From NCBI GenBank assembly GCA_014905825.1, contig JACGCN010000025.1:434001-498000 (forward strand): a DNA stretch of 64,000 nt, written 5' to 3'. Made by a program: the position numbers and the translations under genes. Positions within the stretch are counted from its first letter, which is position 1; each line of letters opens with the position of its first letter. The stretch is from Lyophyllum atratum. Taxonomy: Eukaryota > Basidiomycota > Agaricomycetes > Agaricales > Lyophyllaceae. The notes beneath the pieces were generated by a model. The model was given only the letters and a program-made list of their open reading frames with translations, made no database searches and had not been told where the DNA came from. This document shows positions 22,753-35,657 of this stretch, in pieces.

Positions 22753-23728
22753 AGAATAGGGCTTGGCCGCTGATTTGGATCGTGCATGCGGTGGTGGCCC
22801 AGCAGTCGGGTACACTGCCGTATACCAACACCACGCACGTTGGCCACCTGGTGTTCCATCCTCTGGGGCCTTATCTGGCAAATATCATTATGGATTATGG
22901 TACCTTACTCTTACTGGACATGTATAGCATCCCATGGCCCCTCTCTACACTTATAATTACGCCCAATAGGATCTATTACAGCACACGTTTAACCTTTGTT
23001 GAGTGCATCACATGTCCCTATTTCGACTTCTTTCTATTCAAGTACTTACTATTAGATCCGAAACAGCATCGCTCAGTGGTGGTCTCCCATACCTCAAAAC
23101 CAATTTTGGTATTCCAACAGATGTTTTATTATGTAGCAGCACAACGAAGTGATATATACTTATACGATAGTGAGGCGAACACAAATACAGTCTCTGTAGC
23201 CATGGTACACAATGGGATGTGGCTCCTTCCCGCAAGTACTGCGCGAAGTCAGAAGACGAGGTTGGGTGCCTTAAGTCTCCCGCCACAAAGAGGTATTTGT
23301 TCCTCCCCACCGCGTACCTCCTATATAATCGATGAAGTGAGCGAATAAAAAAAGTGAAAACAAGCAGACATGTAATGATACACGAGGGGATACCAGGAGA
23401 CGAATTCGACAATGAGAGACGGCGATGCGACGATGACGTCGGTGTAGCAGCAGAGTTGGAGCAGAGATAGCGGATCGAGATGCCGGCCAGTGGAGACAGG
23501 GAAATGGCATGAGGAACTCTAGGCAGCCAGCAAACCGTTCCGCCTCAGCACCTCCATCTAACTGCCTTCCACGCAACCGCGTGATGTGTATTATTTGCGT
23601 GCCGATGCCCGATGGCGAGGGGCAGACGGGGCGCGCAAGGGTTATGTTATGACGATGATGATGGCCATGCGGGGTACGATACAAATGCTGCGAGCCGACC
23701 GAGTTTGTATCATGCCGGGATATACCCA
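22753..23728. other. Convergent intergenic region, Brl1 / Yap1-like
   Basis: Nearly 1 kb lies between two converging stop codons. An AT-rich frame of 188 codons (22782-23348) overlaps the likely 3' UTR of the Brl1 gene; it resembles no family and is not called. Confidence 0.4.
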
Positions 23729-25626
23729 TTATTTCTTGGGTGTTGATAAGTTTTGGAGTATATGGTTGACGCCCTGCGGCTCCAAGACGACCTTGGTGCC
23801 GTCGCACTTGGCCTTGTTTGTGAATTCCGTACATAGATCGTTGATGTCCACGTCCTAGAGCGGCCATCGTATCAGGCTCGGTGCTTCATCCGTTGAAGAA
23901 GAAACTTACTTTAAATCTCGGATTGGAGGTGATGCTTCGCCATGCGCTCAGCACCTCGACGTTCTGGTCACTCTTCTGCGTCTTTGGGAAACTGGTACCC
24001 TCGCACATGATCACCGCCCCGAGCACCGAATCCGACCCCTTTCGCAGACTACTTGGGGCGAACGGTGAAGGCCCAGACGATGCTATCCGCTTAACAAGCT
24101 CCCCTTTAGTCTTTGGACACACGCCCTTCTTATGTTCCTCGTCATGTCCGTTGTCCGAGTCCGATGCGGAACTGTCTCTGGGGGTATCGAAGAGTGGGTC
24201 CGAGACGGTTGATGAGGGTGATGATGAGGAAGAGAATGAGGGAGATTGGGATTTCTTGAGATTGATCTGGTTGAGATTAGTGTGATGCGTTACTGGGCTT
24301 TCCGAGGCCGATGCGGATGATGTAGTCGGCATGTATGAAAAGTCAGTAGTTCCACGCGGCATGTAGGTAGCCAAGAGATCGTCCAGTGATGTTTCCTGTG
24401 AAGTGGATGGGGGAGACGGCCAGGAGGAGAAAGTGTTCATGTCAAAGTTGAATTGGTTATTATTGTCATTGGTTTGCGTTTGAGGCAGGGGTGTATCGAA
24501 AGCTGACGCGAACGACATGAACATTGGATTGCTTGCTATGGTCGTAAATGGAGTGTGGGGCGACAGGCCAGAGTTGTTACCGAAACCAAAGTCAAGCTGC
24601 ATTGCGCCATCAGTGGCCGTCGGTTGAGTACTGTCGTCGAGAAGATTGAGCACGTTGGGATCAAAGGACGTCAACGAACTCCACTCGAGGGGATTAGACG
24701 ATTTTGTTGGTACGGTAGGTGAAGTAGCAATAGGGGAAACGGGTGGCTGAGAGGGGGATGTGGTGAAATCTCGGGATTGCGACGCAAATGATGTTGGTGC
24801 TGGGGCGTTTTCGTCCGAGCTATTGCTGCCATTCTTGGGTACTGCAAAGGTGAACGACGATTGCTTGAGCGATAGGTTCTCGTGCTGGAGGCGGGTGAGC
24901 AGATCACGCAGGTTTTCATTCTCAGACACGGCCTGTTCGTTCTTGGCCTCAAGTGCTGCTACCTTGTCCTCCAACTAATGGCAAAATTTAAACCTAGGAC
25001 TACACCGAAGAAAGGAGAAACTGACGTCTTTGACATGTTTTTCTTTGCGCTCCCTAAAGGCACGCTGTGCAGCTCTATTCTGCTCTTTTCGTTTTAGGAG
25101 ACGGGTTTCATCCTTTGGCTAATAGGTTACGTCACTCGTGGGTACAGATCGAAGGACGTATGGGAAGATACTCACCGGTCCGGAAGCGCCACTCGACTTT
25201 CGACGGCCAGAGGAGCCCTTCTTACTCGCTGTGGGGAAGGAGGTTTACTCTATTGATGCGAGCGGACCTCAATGCAAACTCACAAGTGTGCTGGGACTTG
25301 GAGCTATGGCCCTCCTCGAGGTCGTCGTCGCTGGCCTTCCGCTTCAACGCCGGTTCTCCACCATCGTCGTAGCCATTCTGTTCGTTGTTCATGTTAGGGG
25401 GACTGGGGCTGCTGTCCTCTGATGGTGGGGTGAGGCTGGGCAGAGAATACCGAGAGATGTTCTGTGGGTTCACGCCGTCCACAAAACCACCACCACCATC
25501 TTGCTGAGCGGTGCCGGTTGGAAATTGCTTTTGTAGGAGGGCAAGGAAGTCGTCATCTGCGAGCTGGGAGAAGTTTGAAGCATGCGAGAGGTCCCAGAGA
25601 GGGGTGTTGTCGATATACGTTTCCAT
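23729..25626 (-). CDS. YAP1: Yap1/Pap1-like bZIP redox transcription factor
   Basis: This is an oxidative-stress regulator of the AP-1 type. Exon 1 starts METYIDNTPLWDLS; short exons then give SSKKGSSGRRKSSGASGP and KDETRLLKRKEQNRAAQR followed by AFRERKEKHVK, the Yap-type basic region (NRxAQRxFRxR). The leucine zipper follows (LEDKVAALEAKNEQAVSE). After a Ser/Pro/Gln-rich middle come candidate n-CRD GVCPKTKGELVK and c-CRD parts: MCEGTSFP and, in the last exon, DINDLCTEFTNKAKCDGTK, where the two Cys are nine apart as in Yap1 C620/C629. The C-terminal part should carry the redox-masked export signal. The last exon is small and ends at TAA (23731-23729) after STPKK. Four introns are inferred. 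Confidence 0.9.
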
Positions 25627-26821
25627 TTGTCAAGAGTACAGTAATCAGAAGGGGTAATTGGTGGCGTAGTCAGCAGGCGGTCAACGCAGACTGCTGAGAG
25701 TCAGCGAGGAGGGCTTGAGGGGGTTGAGCAGAGTGATGGTCGAGGAGATAAAACGTTAACCGTGGTCTCAGTGCTTACTCATGACAAATCGTCACGGCTG
25801 CGTCACGTTGCCAGTCTCTTTGTTTCCACGGCTAGCATGCGTTGCCCTCTGCCGATTTCAGCCCTGCGTCCAATCTTATCTCCGCCCCCACCGCGGATCC
25901 GCCGTCCCTTCTATTTCTCTCCCTAACCTTGCAAGCCCGTCCTACGTGCCTCCATGTTTTCTCGTCCTCCCCAGTCTCTAAACCACAGCCTGGTCCATGC
26001 CGACCAATTTGCAACGAATTTGCAAAACGCGCCATCGGCGAAATGATGTCTCCATTTAGCGCCATGCAATCTGGGTGCTTACGTCAGACGAAACGCGCCG
26101 AAAAATGCTTCCGGCCGTCCTTCCGAGCCAATCATCTTTGTGCGCGCAACGCCTCTCCGTCTCATTCCGTGCGAGGCATCCTCATCCGTCCAGAGGTCAA
26201 CGTTAACTCAACGCCAAGAGGATTCGCTCAAAATCAAAATGCAACCCCGCAGTCCTGAATTGATATTAACATGTCGACGACCATGATCAAACGTGTGATC
26301 ACGACCATCTGCCCACGCCCGACACGCCCGAATCCAGTGCTGACTCACGCCTAACCCCTTCTCGAGGCACTTCGCCTCCGAAAACCCCATGAACCTGACA
26401 GCAGCTTCAACGGTTCACACCGGTAACACTCATTCTCAATATCTCGCATCAGTCTTAGGAGTAGACCCCAATATCACAGCGATGGCCCTGGCGTTCAACA
26501 AACGTAGGTTATCATTAAGGGTACGCACTCCTGAGCGTAGACCGCGTGGGTGGTGGAAGCATAGGTAGAAGATCGAGGTGTATATGGAGATGTTATGGAT
26601 ACCGTATGTGCAGATGGATCGGCGAAAAGGACTGTGGGGGGAAGCGGGACGCCGTGCTGCACAGGTCCAGCCAGGCGCACAGAGTCCACGCATTGGAGAA
26701 CTGGAGACGAAGCTTGAAAGGAACTGTGCATGGTCGGCTCGTTGCCGCATCGGCGATCAGATGTCTGCGTATGGAGGCACCACCTCTATACGATCAGGAG
26801 GATCACTGATTCAATAGTCAG
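25627..26821. other. Promoter side of the Yap1-like gene and 3' side of the Erf4-like gene
   Basis: About 1.2 kb between two minus-strand genes. Frames of 70-140 codons exist on both strands but show no family likeness. The T/C-rich stretch at 25850-25990 fits a promoter of the gene to its left. Confidence 0.4.
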
Positions 26822-28189
26822 TTACACGAGGGCAGAAAGGGGGGGAAACGACGAGAAACTGACGTAGTATTCGATCTCGAGCTATAAAAAAAAGACACGT
26901 TGCAGATCAGTTGACTCGCAGCGATAATGGCGGAGTTGAGCGAAAACCTACATATAAGAACGCCACGTTCCGAGGCCACAGGATGTTCAGCCCCGCTGGG
27001 TTATAAAGTTCGATATTCAAACCGTCGATCAGGCATTCAAGCCGTCGCATTTCCTGAAAAGAAGATTCAGGTTTAATATGCGCTGGTGTGCCTAACGCGA
27101 ACGCGGAATTTGCCTTTTCATAGTGTGGAGTCAGGACAAGCCTGGAGAGCTGAAGGGTCAACACGGCTAGTGTGTTATCCAGAAACGAACGTCGGAGGCT
27201 ATGTGCAGAGATGAGAAGCTCGTTGATGGCGTTGATCGATTCAAGAAAGTGGGTCGGCGTTATCTACAAACCGCATTAGGCGTCAGTGGAGCTTCTCAGC
27301 AGCTACTTCTGGGACAGCACACGCACTCGGCCCTCGAGCTCAAGGGGGTATATTGGCGCAAATTGTACAAGCTCCCCTCCGGTATAGTCTCGCTCTATTC
27401 GAATAACTTCCCGAGGATGGTGCACGCCAATTTGACCCATTGGGGGTGTGCCAAAGGCAGAGTCTGAGGGTGGGGGACCAAAATAATACGAGGACTTGGG
27501 TATCAATGGACGGGTATGTCTAGCGTGATTAAGAGTAGGAGAGGGCAGAAGCCGAACGTCAGTTGACAGCATCTAAATAAGATGAAAAAAACGCACGATG
27601 TGCTCTGCAGTGTGTGGAATTTATGGGAGCCTAGCGTCGAATAATAGTCTGGACCGCCCTTATGGCCCTCGCTCTCATGATCAGGCGGGTCTATGACTTC
27701 CCAAGGCTGGGGAGAAGGCGGTTTGAGGTTTAAATGAAGATGAGAAGTACGCCTCGAAGCAGCGGGAGATGGTTTCTTTTCCAGTGTTGAGTACAGGTCA
27801 CCCCCAGGCGAATCCGTACCGTCGCCGTCTTCTACCACCACCGTCAACTCCTGAGCTTCCGGACCGTGATGTGGAGTTGCCCGTAAAGGATCTAATACCA
27901 CTTCAGAGTCCTTCTCGTCAGCGTCAAGGTACCCATTCTGATTATCAGTCGAGGAACGAGGTGGGGGAGCGTTGAGTGATAGCCTCTTCTCTTCTCCATT
28001 CTCCCAATGTGTATCCTCGCTCCCAACCATGGTCCGCTCTTGAAGTAGCATCGAGTCGTCCAGGAGCGGCGGATTGTCCTCTTGGTTGTTGTTGGAAGGG
28101 TGGGTCAAGGGATATGATTCGGGTTCGGAGGGTCCATGGTTTTCCAATTCCGTAGAGGCACGTAGGGGTTGACTAGAATCTGAAGTCAT
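26822..28189 (-). CDS. ERF4: Erf4/Golgin-A7-like palmitoyltransferase partner
   Basis: Erf4 binds the DHHC enzyme Erf2 at the ER/Golgi and is needed to palmitoylate Ras. Exon 1 (28189 to about 27600) is disordered, Ser/Pro/Glu-rich. Conserved parts follow: EVIRIERDYTGGELVQFAPI, YPLELEGR, then THFLESINAINELLISAHSL, LTLQLSRLVLTPHYEK, EMRRLECLIDGLNIELYNPA, GLNILWPRNVAFLY and LEIEYY. This is the family's single domain. The intron 27113-27054 has a GC donor (aag|gcaaat); it is 60 bp, in frame and stop-free, and splicing it joins HYEK to EMRRLE as the family expects. The 3' end is less sure: I read on from LEIEYY to a TAA at 26824-26822, but a further intron after EIEYY is possible. Confidence 0.85.
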
Positions 28190-30057
28190 GACATTGAAGC
28201 AGACGCGAAAGAAGGAACTGGGAGACAACAAGGGCAACTGTAGGGTCCCATGTTTGGCTCGTCAACCAAACAACTGCCAGAACATGATCATGTCTGTCAA
28301 GGCCGTTCACTTGCAGGACCACCAGCGGCATAATATTACTTCTGGATTCCTCGCGATGCTTTAGCGACATAGGAATCTCTGCCACGTAGCAACTCCAACA
28401 GGGATCGCCCCATATTCTACCTAGCGCAATGACACCGTTGATGTCATGTGCGAAATGCCCTCAAATGGCAGCGAAAAACGGATGCTCTACGAACAAGTAC
28501 GTCGAGTTTCAAGCAAGCGGCCCAACCTCTTCTGGACCGGACTCAAATCGTTGACAATGTGGATGCACAACAAGATCCCTCTACATCCCTTTGCCTCGAT
28601 GGCTATGCCTGGCGTCAGCCATTCGAAAGCTTGTTTGCACTTCTGTCGCCAAAGCCGTTCATACGCGCGCTGATCTTGTCATGATCTCGATTCTGCATGT
28701 ACCCACTCGGCGCCATTGCCGACATATACTAAGTCAACGCTTCATATACCTGGTGCCACTAGTGCAGTCTTCGGAGACAGCAGCTCGTTCTCTACAACAG
28801 GTATCTATACTTCCAACTAGGGTCGACATCTTCAATCACAGAAACCCCCCGACCCCGAAGCAGCATGCACACCCCACCCCTTCAGTAACTCCTGCCGAAA
28901 TACATCATACCGCATACCACAGTCTCGCCACGTCTCGAGCACACTAACCCCACGCGACGCTTTCACTCACGATCGCAATTATCTCCAGCGCTAGCGCCAG
29001 TGACGACAAGGCGACAGGTATGATTACGCGACACGTTAATCTGATCCCCGGGTGCTTCCAGAGCTGCAACCATATCCTCATCTCAGTTCCTAAAGTTGTC
29101 CCGCAACGTCTCGGTAGTGGCGGGGCATGTCGCTTTCGCATACTATATGATGTGATATATTCCGTGTGCAGAGACGGCCACGCAACTGACGCAACTGACG
29201 CAGCTGTCAACACATTTATGCGTTTACCTAGGGCCCACTACTTCACTCCCACCAATCTGTCGGGCACCCGTCCTCACTATACTAGGAGCGCCGCGATCAT
29301 GTACGATAGTTCGTTAATACAAGTGATCGAGGTGTCCAGATTCAAAAAAACCCGATGCATCTCATTCGACCATCTATAATAGCGAGTACCCAAATAGACT
29401 CGTTTCCATTCATAGCATCAGAACTCAGCAATTGCGAATCAGGATACAGCATCTCAAGCGGTGCAGCGTTTCATGCCTGACATATTCTCGACAGGTACCA
29501 TATGGCGTACGCAACAGGACCGTAGTCGCAGGTAGTCGCGCATAGAAGGAATGGCATCTTGTCGCATTGATCGTCAAGGTCGCATGGAATTCATGGTTCT
29601 CTGAGCGCATGGAACTATGAACGTCAGTTTCTGATCTTGAGAACTGCTCCTTTCGGTATGATCTGATTCACGGAGTCGTCACGGCGCGGCTCTGCGCAGC
29701 TCTGGCGGAGCGTTGATCATTAAATAGATAGTTGTTGTACTTAATTTTGGAGCCATATGAGTTGGAGTTCTGAGGACATCTACAAGTTAACATCCTGCCA
29801 ACGTATCTCATTCTTTGTAGCCATGGTTCCATTCACATCTACTTAGGACCGATTGTTGCGAGTGAACTTCATTTGTACGAGTACTACACAACGTGTCTAG
29901 AGTAATACGTACTTGCAAGAGGATTGTATACATGAGTGCAAAAAAGTGACTTGTAATAGTAGCAATGATGGAGATGATAGACTATGAACGAAAGCAAGCA
30001 GCAACAGGAGAAAGCAACGTCAGGATATCATACTATGTGCGTGACGGAAAAAAAATC
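28190..30057. other. 1.9 kb intergenic, no gene recognised
   Basis: This lies upstream of the Erf4-like gene and downstream of the Ssn6 gene. Short frames (60-119 codons) on both strands lack likeness to any family and lack joined exons. No tandem repeat was noticed. Confidence 0.4.
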
Positions 30058-33000
30058 TCAAGACGACATGTTCTTGTCGGACGACGGCGAGGGCGCGTTC
30101 TTGGCAGGAGGTGACCTCGAGGATGTTGCCGGAGCGCCGCCCTCCTTGGAACGTGATCGTGGTGAGATCGAGCGCTTCGAATCTACCTGCATCCTGTCTT
30201 CGCGCTCTCGCTGATCGCGTTCACTTGGGGAGGGGACGGTGGAGGTAGGAGAGAGGGTCGCAATGGGCGGAAGCGCAATCGGTACCGAAGAGACACCACC
30301 GTGGGATGCCGAGGATGACAAACCCGCTCCAACTGGACGGGGATGGGGCGGAAGAACGGCAGGTAGGGTAGGGCTCGGCGGGTAAGGATCGTGGGGCTGG
30401 CGAGCCTCGGGGGAGTGAGAAGCAGGGACGGGCTGTGTTCGGAAGGGGATAGGCGAAGGACGAGTGGAGGGGAGAGGGGTACCACGACCTGAGGGCGAAG
30501 ATACACGACGCTTGTTGTTGTCAATCCTTGAACGCTTGTTGTCAGACTCATCAGACCCAGGGCTGAGGGGACGCTTGAGAGAAGCTGCTTGTATTGGCGG
30601 TGAGACATGACTTCTCGTCGACGAGACGGAGTTACGATGCGACGGGGCGGGACGAGGAGATGGGTGGCTGTGACGGCTTCCTGATGAGATAGTTGGCGAA
30701 TGTGAAGGCTCCGCTGGTATCTGAGCTCCCGGAACACGGCCAGATGCAAGGCTCATCAAAGCGGCAGTGACCCCACCCTCGTCGTAGTCCTCATCGACTA
30801 CTCGTGATGGCGGCCGCGCAGTCGCGTTCGTAGGTGAAGGCTGGACGGACCTCGACGAACCTGAACCATTCGAACTGACCTCTGGAGACCCAGGACCTTT
30901 CAAGTATGGACCAGGCATCTTGTACCCGCCCATGTTTGAACTCGATAAACGATGCTCCCCAAGCCCGAATGGCTTCGGCGTCTCAGACTCGCGATCATCC
31001 TTGGGTCGTTTCGACGTGCGCTTCTTCCTCTGCTTCTGCGGCGCCTGTTCCTGAAGAGGGGTAGATACGGGAATGGGAGGTTCAGGCTCCTTATCCCTTG
31101 CGACACGGCGGCGACGCTCCTTGGGTTCTGACGGTCGTGGGCTTTCAGATCCCCGCGAGTTACTACCGACTATGGTATGAGGCTGAGGGTTGCGGATCAC
31201 GTTCCTGGAGCTTTCCGGCGAGCCGCTGTAGTTTCGATCCTCGTACTCACGCTGTTCGCGGGGAGCATCGTAGCGTGGGTCGTACCGGCGGCCGGCGGTC
31301 TCGTGTGGAGGGGGTGGCGGAGGAGGTGACGCCCTACCATGGGAGGAGTGTCCAGCCAGTGGTCCAGTCGGTGGCTTAGATTCCCAGTAGCGGCTGGGGT
31401 GTGATCGCGGAGACGGTTCAGGAGGCGAGTGAGCCCTTAGATTGCCCGAACTAGGGGATCTCGGAGGATAGAATGAAGATGGCTGAGACGTAGGAACGTA
31501 TTCAGGGCCGTGCCTCGAACGCGTATCTCGTTCCTTTTCCCACTCCCGATGATCATTGGGTGCTGGACGACGGTCCCATCCACCCTCCGACTCCATAGCG
31601 CGACCAGATTCATGTCTCGGATACATGCGAGGAGAGCGTTGCGATGGCACAGCGCTGGGCTGAGCAGGCCCCACCTGCTGACGGCTCGAAGGATAGCTCG
31701 GGAAAGGTGGCGGCGGTGGCGGTGGGGATCGTGCACGGACAGGGGCATGCGAATGGGGTGAGGGGGATCTCGACGAAGGGCGACCATTGCGTGTGAAATA
31801 GGACTCTTGATGGTGGCCATGGGGGTCACTACGTAGCTCTTCAACACGAGCTTGCTGCTGTGGGACTGGGTGCTGAAGGAGAAGGCTTTGATGACCAACG
31901 GGTCCTCGCACTGGTCCCTCGCGCGTCGGTGGGCCGGGGTAGTCACGACTATCTCGGGTCTCCCGAGTATGTGGCCTATCGACATCCATAGGAGCCAGCG
32001 GCGTATGAGACTGTGGATGTCTCGATTCATCTAAAACGACGGGCGGGGGAGGGCCACCTCGGAACGGTCCAGGTGAGGTATGACTCGCGCCAACCTGTGA
32101 CGGTGGAGGGAGGGCGATATCGTTTGGTGGTCCCCTTGAATCCGCTCGGAAAGCTGGGCGGTGGCTTGAAGATTGAAGAAGAAGGGGTGGTCCTGTAAGG
32201 CCGTGTGGCGGGACAACAGCGCTTGCGTATGCAGTGGGATGAACGTCCTGAGGACCAGGTGCCGCTGGCAATTGACCCCCAGTGGCTTGAGCAGTCTTTA
32301 ACAATTGCAGTCTCTGGGAAATCGCCGGGTTGCTGGGATCGAGCTCGCTTGCCCTAGCGTAAGCATCGATGGCGTCCGAGATCTGGTTGTTGCAGCTTTC
32401 ATACAAACTGCCGAGATCGAACCATACCTCGGAGATATAGGGGTTGATACGGATAGCGCGAGAGTAGGCATCAAGGGCGTCACGGAACTGGTTGATCTGG
32501 AAATATAGAACGCCGATCGAGCACCAGAACGTGGGGTTGCGACCATCACGGTACACTGCCTGCTGATATGCCTCGTATGCCTTGTTGTATTTTTGGCCCG
32601 CCATGTAAGCCCTGCCAAGGAGATACCAGCTCTGAGCATCTGATGGATCTGGAAAGGTAAATTGAGTTTCGATTGTAGTATGAAGAAAGGGGCGAGGCTC
32701 ACCTGCTTCAAGACTCTTTGTCAAGTACTGGATGGCAAGGTCCTGGTTTTGGAAGCTAGTGCCGTCTTGGTGATACAGCCACCCAAGCTGCTGAAGTACC
32801 TTCGCGTGCCCGGGGTTATCTGCAACTACTCGTTCATATGCGTCTTTGGCACGAGCATGCTAAAGGTAGAAGAGTGAGTCAAAGCTAACTTTGTGACAAG
32901 CGAATACAGCACGTACGTCCTTCTGTTGCTCGTAAACATGACCGATCTGGAACCAAATATCGGCATGAGCGAGAGGGCTCGGAGGACTGCGGAGTATGCG

Positions 33001-34087
33001 ATCGAAACAAGCGAGGGACTCGTCATACTTGCACTGTTGCTTGTATATTATGCCAAGGCGGAATAAGATCTCGTTGGACTTGTCAAAATCCAGTTCTAAA
33101 GACAAAATGAGTACGCGTTCGACAGACAGCGCGTAGCACCTACCGCCATCCATCCTTAGAACAGATGAGAAGGCCTCCTCGGCATGATCGAGAGAACCAT
33201 ACCGGTCGTAAAGGATGCCGATGCCATACCATAGCTTGGGATCCTCCTTAACGGAGATTATTAGCGGCGTACAGAAGTGGTAAGGAGAAAAGTACCTTCG
33301 GATTTGGCAACAGGTAAAGCGCTTGTTGGTATGCTGAGTAGGCCTTCTGGAGGTCATCCTGCATGAGGTAACAGTGACCTAGATGAAGGCAATGAATCAG
33401 TGGCGCAGAAGCAAGATGGGTAAGGAAGCCTACCTAAGGCGCTCCAGACCTCGCCATTGTCTTCTTGGAGGCTAAGAACACGCTGAAAGTATTCGACGGC
33501 CTATGATAACGTCATCATCAGAATGGAATCTAAGATGGGACAGCGAAGGCAAACAAGGACAAGCAAAGGCGATTTATCGGCGGTCCGAGATAATCCGCGG
33601 ATGTAGTGCAGAGTAGGCGAAAAGTTGACTCACCCTGGGATAGTTCTCCTTGATCCGAAAGATGCCTGCGACCTGTGTAAGGCCTGACAGGGACATCGGG
33701 TTGTGCCGCAATGCATTCTCATATGCGGTTAAGGCGTGTTCCAGGTCGCCCATTTGTTCGGCAACCCGCCCTAGAGGAAAAATCAAACGCTGCACAGCTT
33801 TCTGATGGCTTCAGGGACCAACCTATCAGCAGCCACGTCTGCTCATTCGCAACATTGAGTTTGTGAATGACCGATGGTGTAGAGGCAACTCCGTTGGGAA
33901 TTGTAGTGGTTGCTACCGCAGGTGAAGAGCCATTCGGAACACCGCCCGGGGTAGTGGTGCCACCATTTAGATGTGGTGGAGGCGGAGGGTGGGATGGATG
34001 TGGTGGGTGGGTGATGATGGCATGGGGGTGGGGGGGGAGCAGAGGGGGCGTCGTGTGTACGCTCGCGGTCAGACTGGCGAGGAACAT
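30058..34087 (-). CDS. SSN6: Ssn6/Cyc8 TPR co-repressor
   Basis: Ssn6 pairs with Tup1 and bridges it to DNA-binding repressors. The N-terminus from MFLASLTASVHTTPP is His/Pro-rich; it is followed by about ten TPRs over roughly eight exons: EQMGDLEHALTAYENALRHN, VEYFQRVLSLQEDNGEVWSA, LGHCYLMQDDLQKAYSAYQQ, KLWYGIGILYDRYGSLDHAE, IIYKQQCKYDESLACFDRIL, IGHVYEQQKD, WYLLGRAYMAGQKYNKAYEA, YSRAIRINPYISEVWFDLGS and more. The long last exon (from about 32640 to 30058) is disordered, rich in Pro, Ser, Arg and His, and ends KNMSS. An in-frame ATG further up (34156) is an alternative start. The C-terminal disordered region is about 780 residues. Confidence 0.92.
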
Positions 34088-34156
34088 GGCGGAGGGACAT
34101 GGAGGCACGACGGCGACAGCGCGTCGAGAGGGAATTGAGGGGAAGGGAAAAGTCAT

Positions 34157-35657
34157 CAAAGGTAAATACTTGGTGATATATATAATCGACGGGAAAGAGA
34201 TCAGGGCCCAACAATCGGCTCCTCGCACGATCATGGCGATCAAGCTGGAAGAAAGAGATCCCATCTCGCGTTGCAGGGAAGTTTAAGATGTCATTTCTTC
34301 CTCATTTTAGTATCGAAACGGCCGCGTGCCTTTGCTGTGCCGAATTAGATAGTTTCCGCTCCCCATCGGCTACCTGATTTGATCTAGATTCATGTCATCC
34401 CCGTCGTCAGGAAATCTTCTGCTCTCCGCTCTAAGTGTCTTCCTGCGGCCGACTTCCATCACGCCACTGCGCTCTACCCCCAGAATGTCTCCACGGATCC
34501 CATCCGGAAGAAGTGATGCACTGCGCGGTTGTAGCGAGCAGATAGCTAACCTTCTGTACTCGGCTACCGACAGTTGTCTTTTGGAAGCGTCTGGGGAGGT
34601 TAGGAAGTCTTCTTTTCAGCACACATGATTCCCATTCCTCACGCAGACTGCCGTTCCGGGAGAGCAGGACACGTCGCGACGGCCTGTTTTAAACCTGCCC
34701 GATGCCATCTCGGATGTTGATGCTGCAGAAATGTTTCCTTCCGTTCCCCCGGTTCTGGGGAAGCAATGATCTAGACTTCGGCTATCGTTCAATTGCTCTT
34801 GTAAGCAGCCTTCTCGTTTCAGGCACGTCACCATTGGTCATCATCACAGACAATCTTATCAGTTCGAAATCAAATCTACCATTCCGCATCTTGACTACCA
34901 CCTTGTTTTCGATCGCCAACAGGTGTTGCCAAGGTCCTCCTTGAGTACAAGGGATATACCCAACGTCGATATTCTAACCCTGTACTCACCTATATTGGTC
35001 TCTCCCCATAAACATCTTATGATTATGGCACAACTCTCCTTGACGCATCCCTCCCGATTAAGATGAAGGGTTGACGGCCATTGGATTCCGATTAGCTCAA
35101 CTCCGTTTTCCGGGCTCCAAATTCCAATTCGTTAGCCACCCTTTACTCGGAATCGTACCTGATTTACAGCGTGCCATATTTGATGGCTCGCTCGCAATAT
35201 GTAGATTACCATATGGCACACCTTACATCCCAAGTTGGGAGCACGACAATACACACCTCGAAGCCTTTCGGTATTCTTAACTTGCATACCTCCACCTACA
35301 CGAGGTGTTAGGTAAAATCAACTTAGATGTCGTGGACCAACGGTCCGGCGGCTTCAGGAGGCGCTGGAACTTCCACGCACGAACCCTTTACATACCAAAA
35401 GGAGTATGAGATCCAGGAGCCCAAAGCCCCCGGAAGTAGTATAGTCCTTGGCGGTGATTGCAATATTTATGACACACTCGCCTCAGCCCCATAGGACCCT
35501 ATTTGCTTCGGAATAACCTTCACTGCCACCGTGCGTCACATGTCATTAATAGACCGACGCACCGTGGAATGGTCAGCTCGAGTGCAGGGTTAAGGACGGA
35601 CGCATCTCGATTTAGGAGAATGGTCTCTGGTGGACCTGTAAGTGTTGAACGTTGATG
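34157..35657. other. 1.5 kb intergenic between Ssn6 and a transposon
   Basis: Promoter side of the Ssn6 gene followed by AT-richer sequence. Frames up to about 80 codons have no family likeness. No repeat other than the transposon that begins at 35658. Confidence 0.4.

Noticed and set aside
22782..23348. 188-codon AT-rich frame
   Set aside because: Lies in the 3' region of the Brl1 gene, with composition typical of UTR rather than of coding sequence here.
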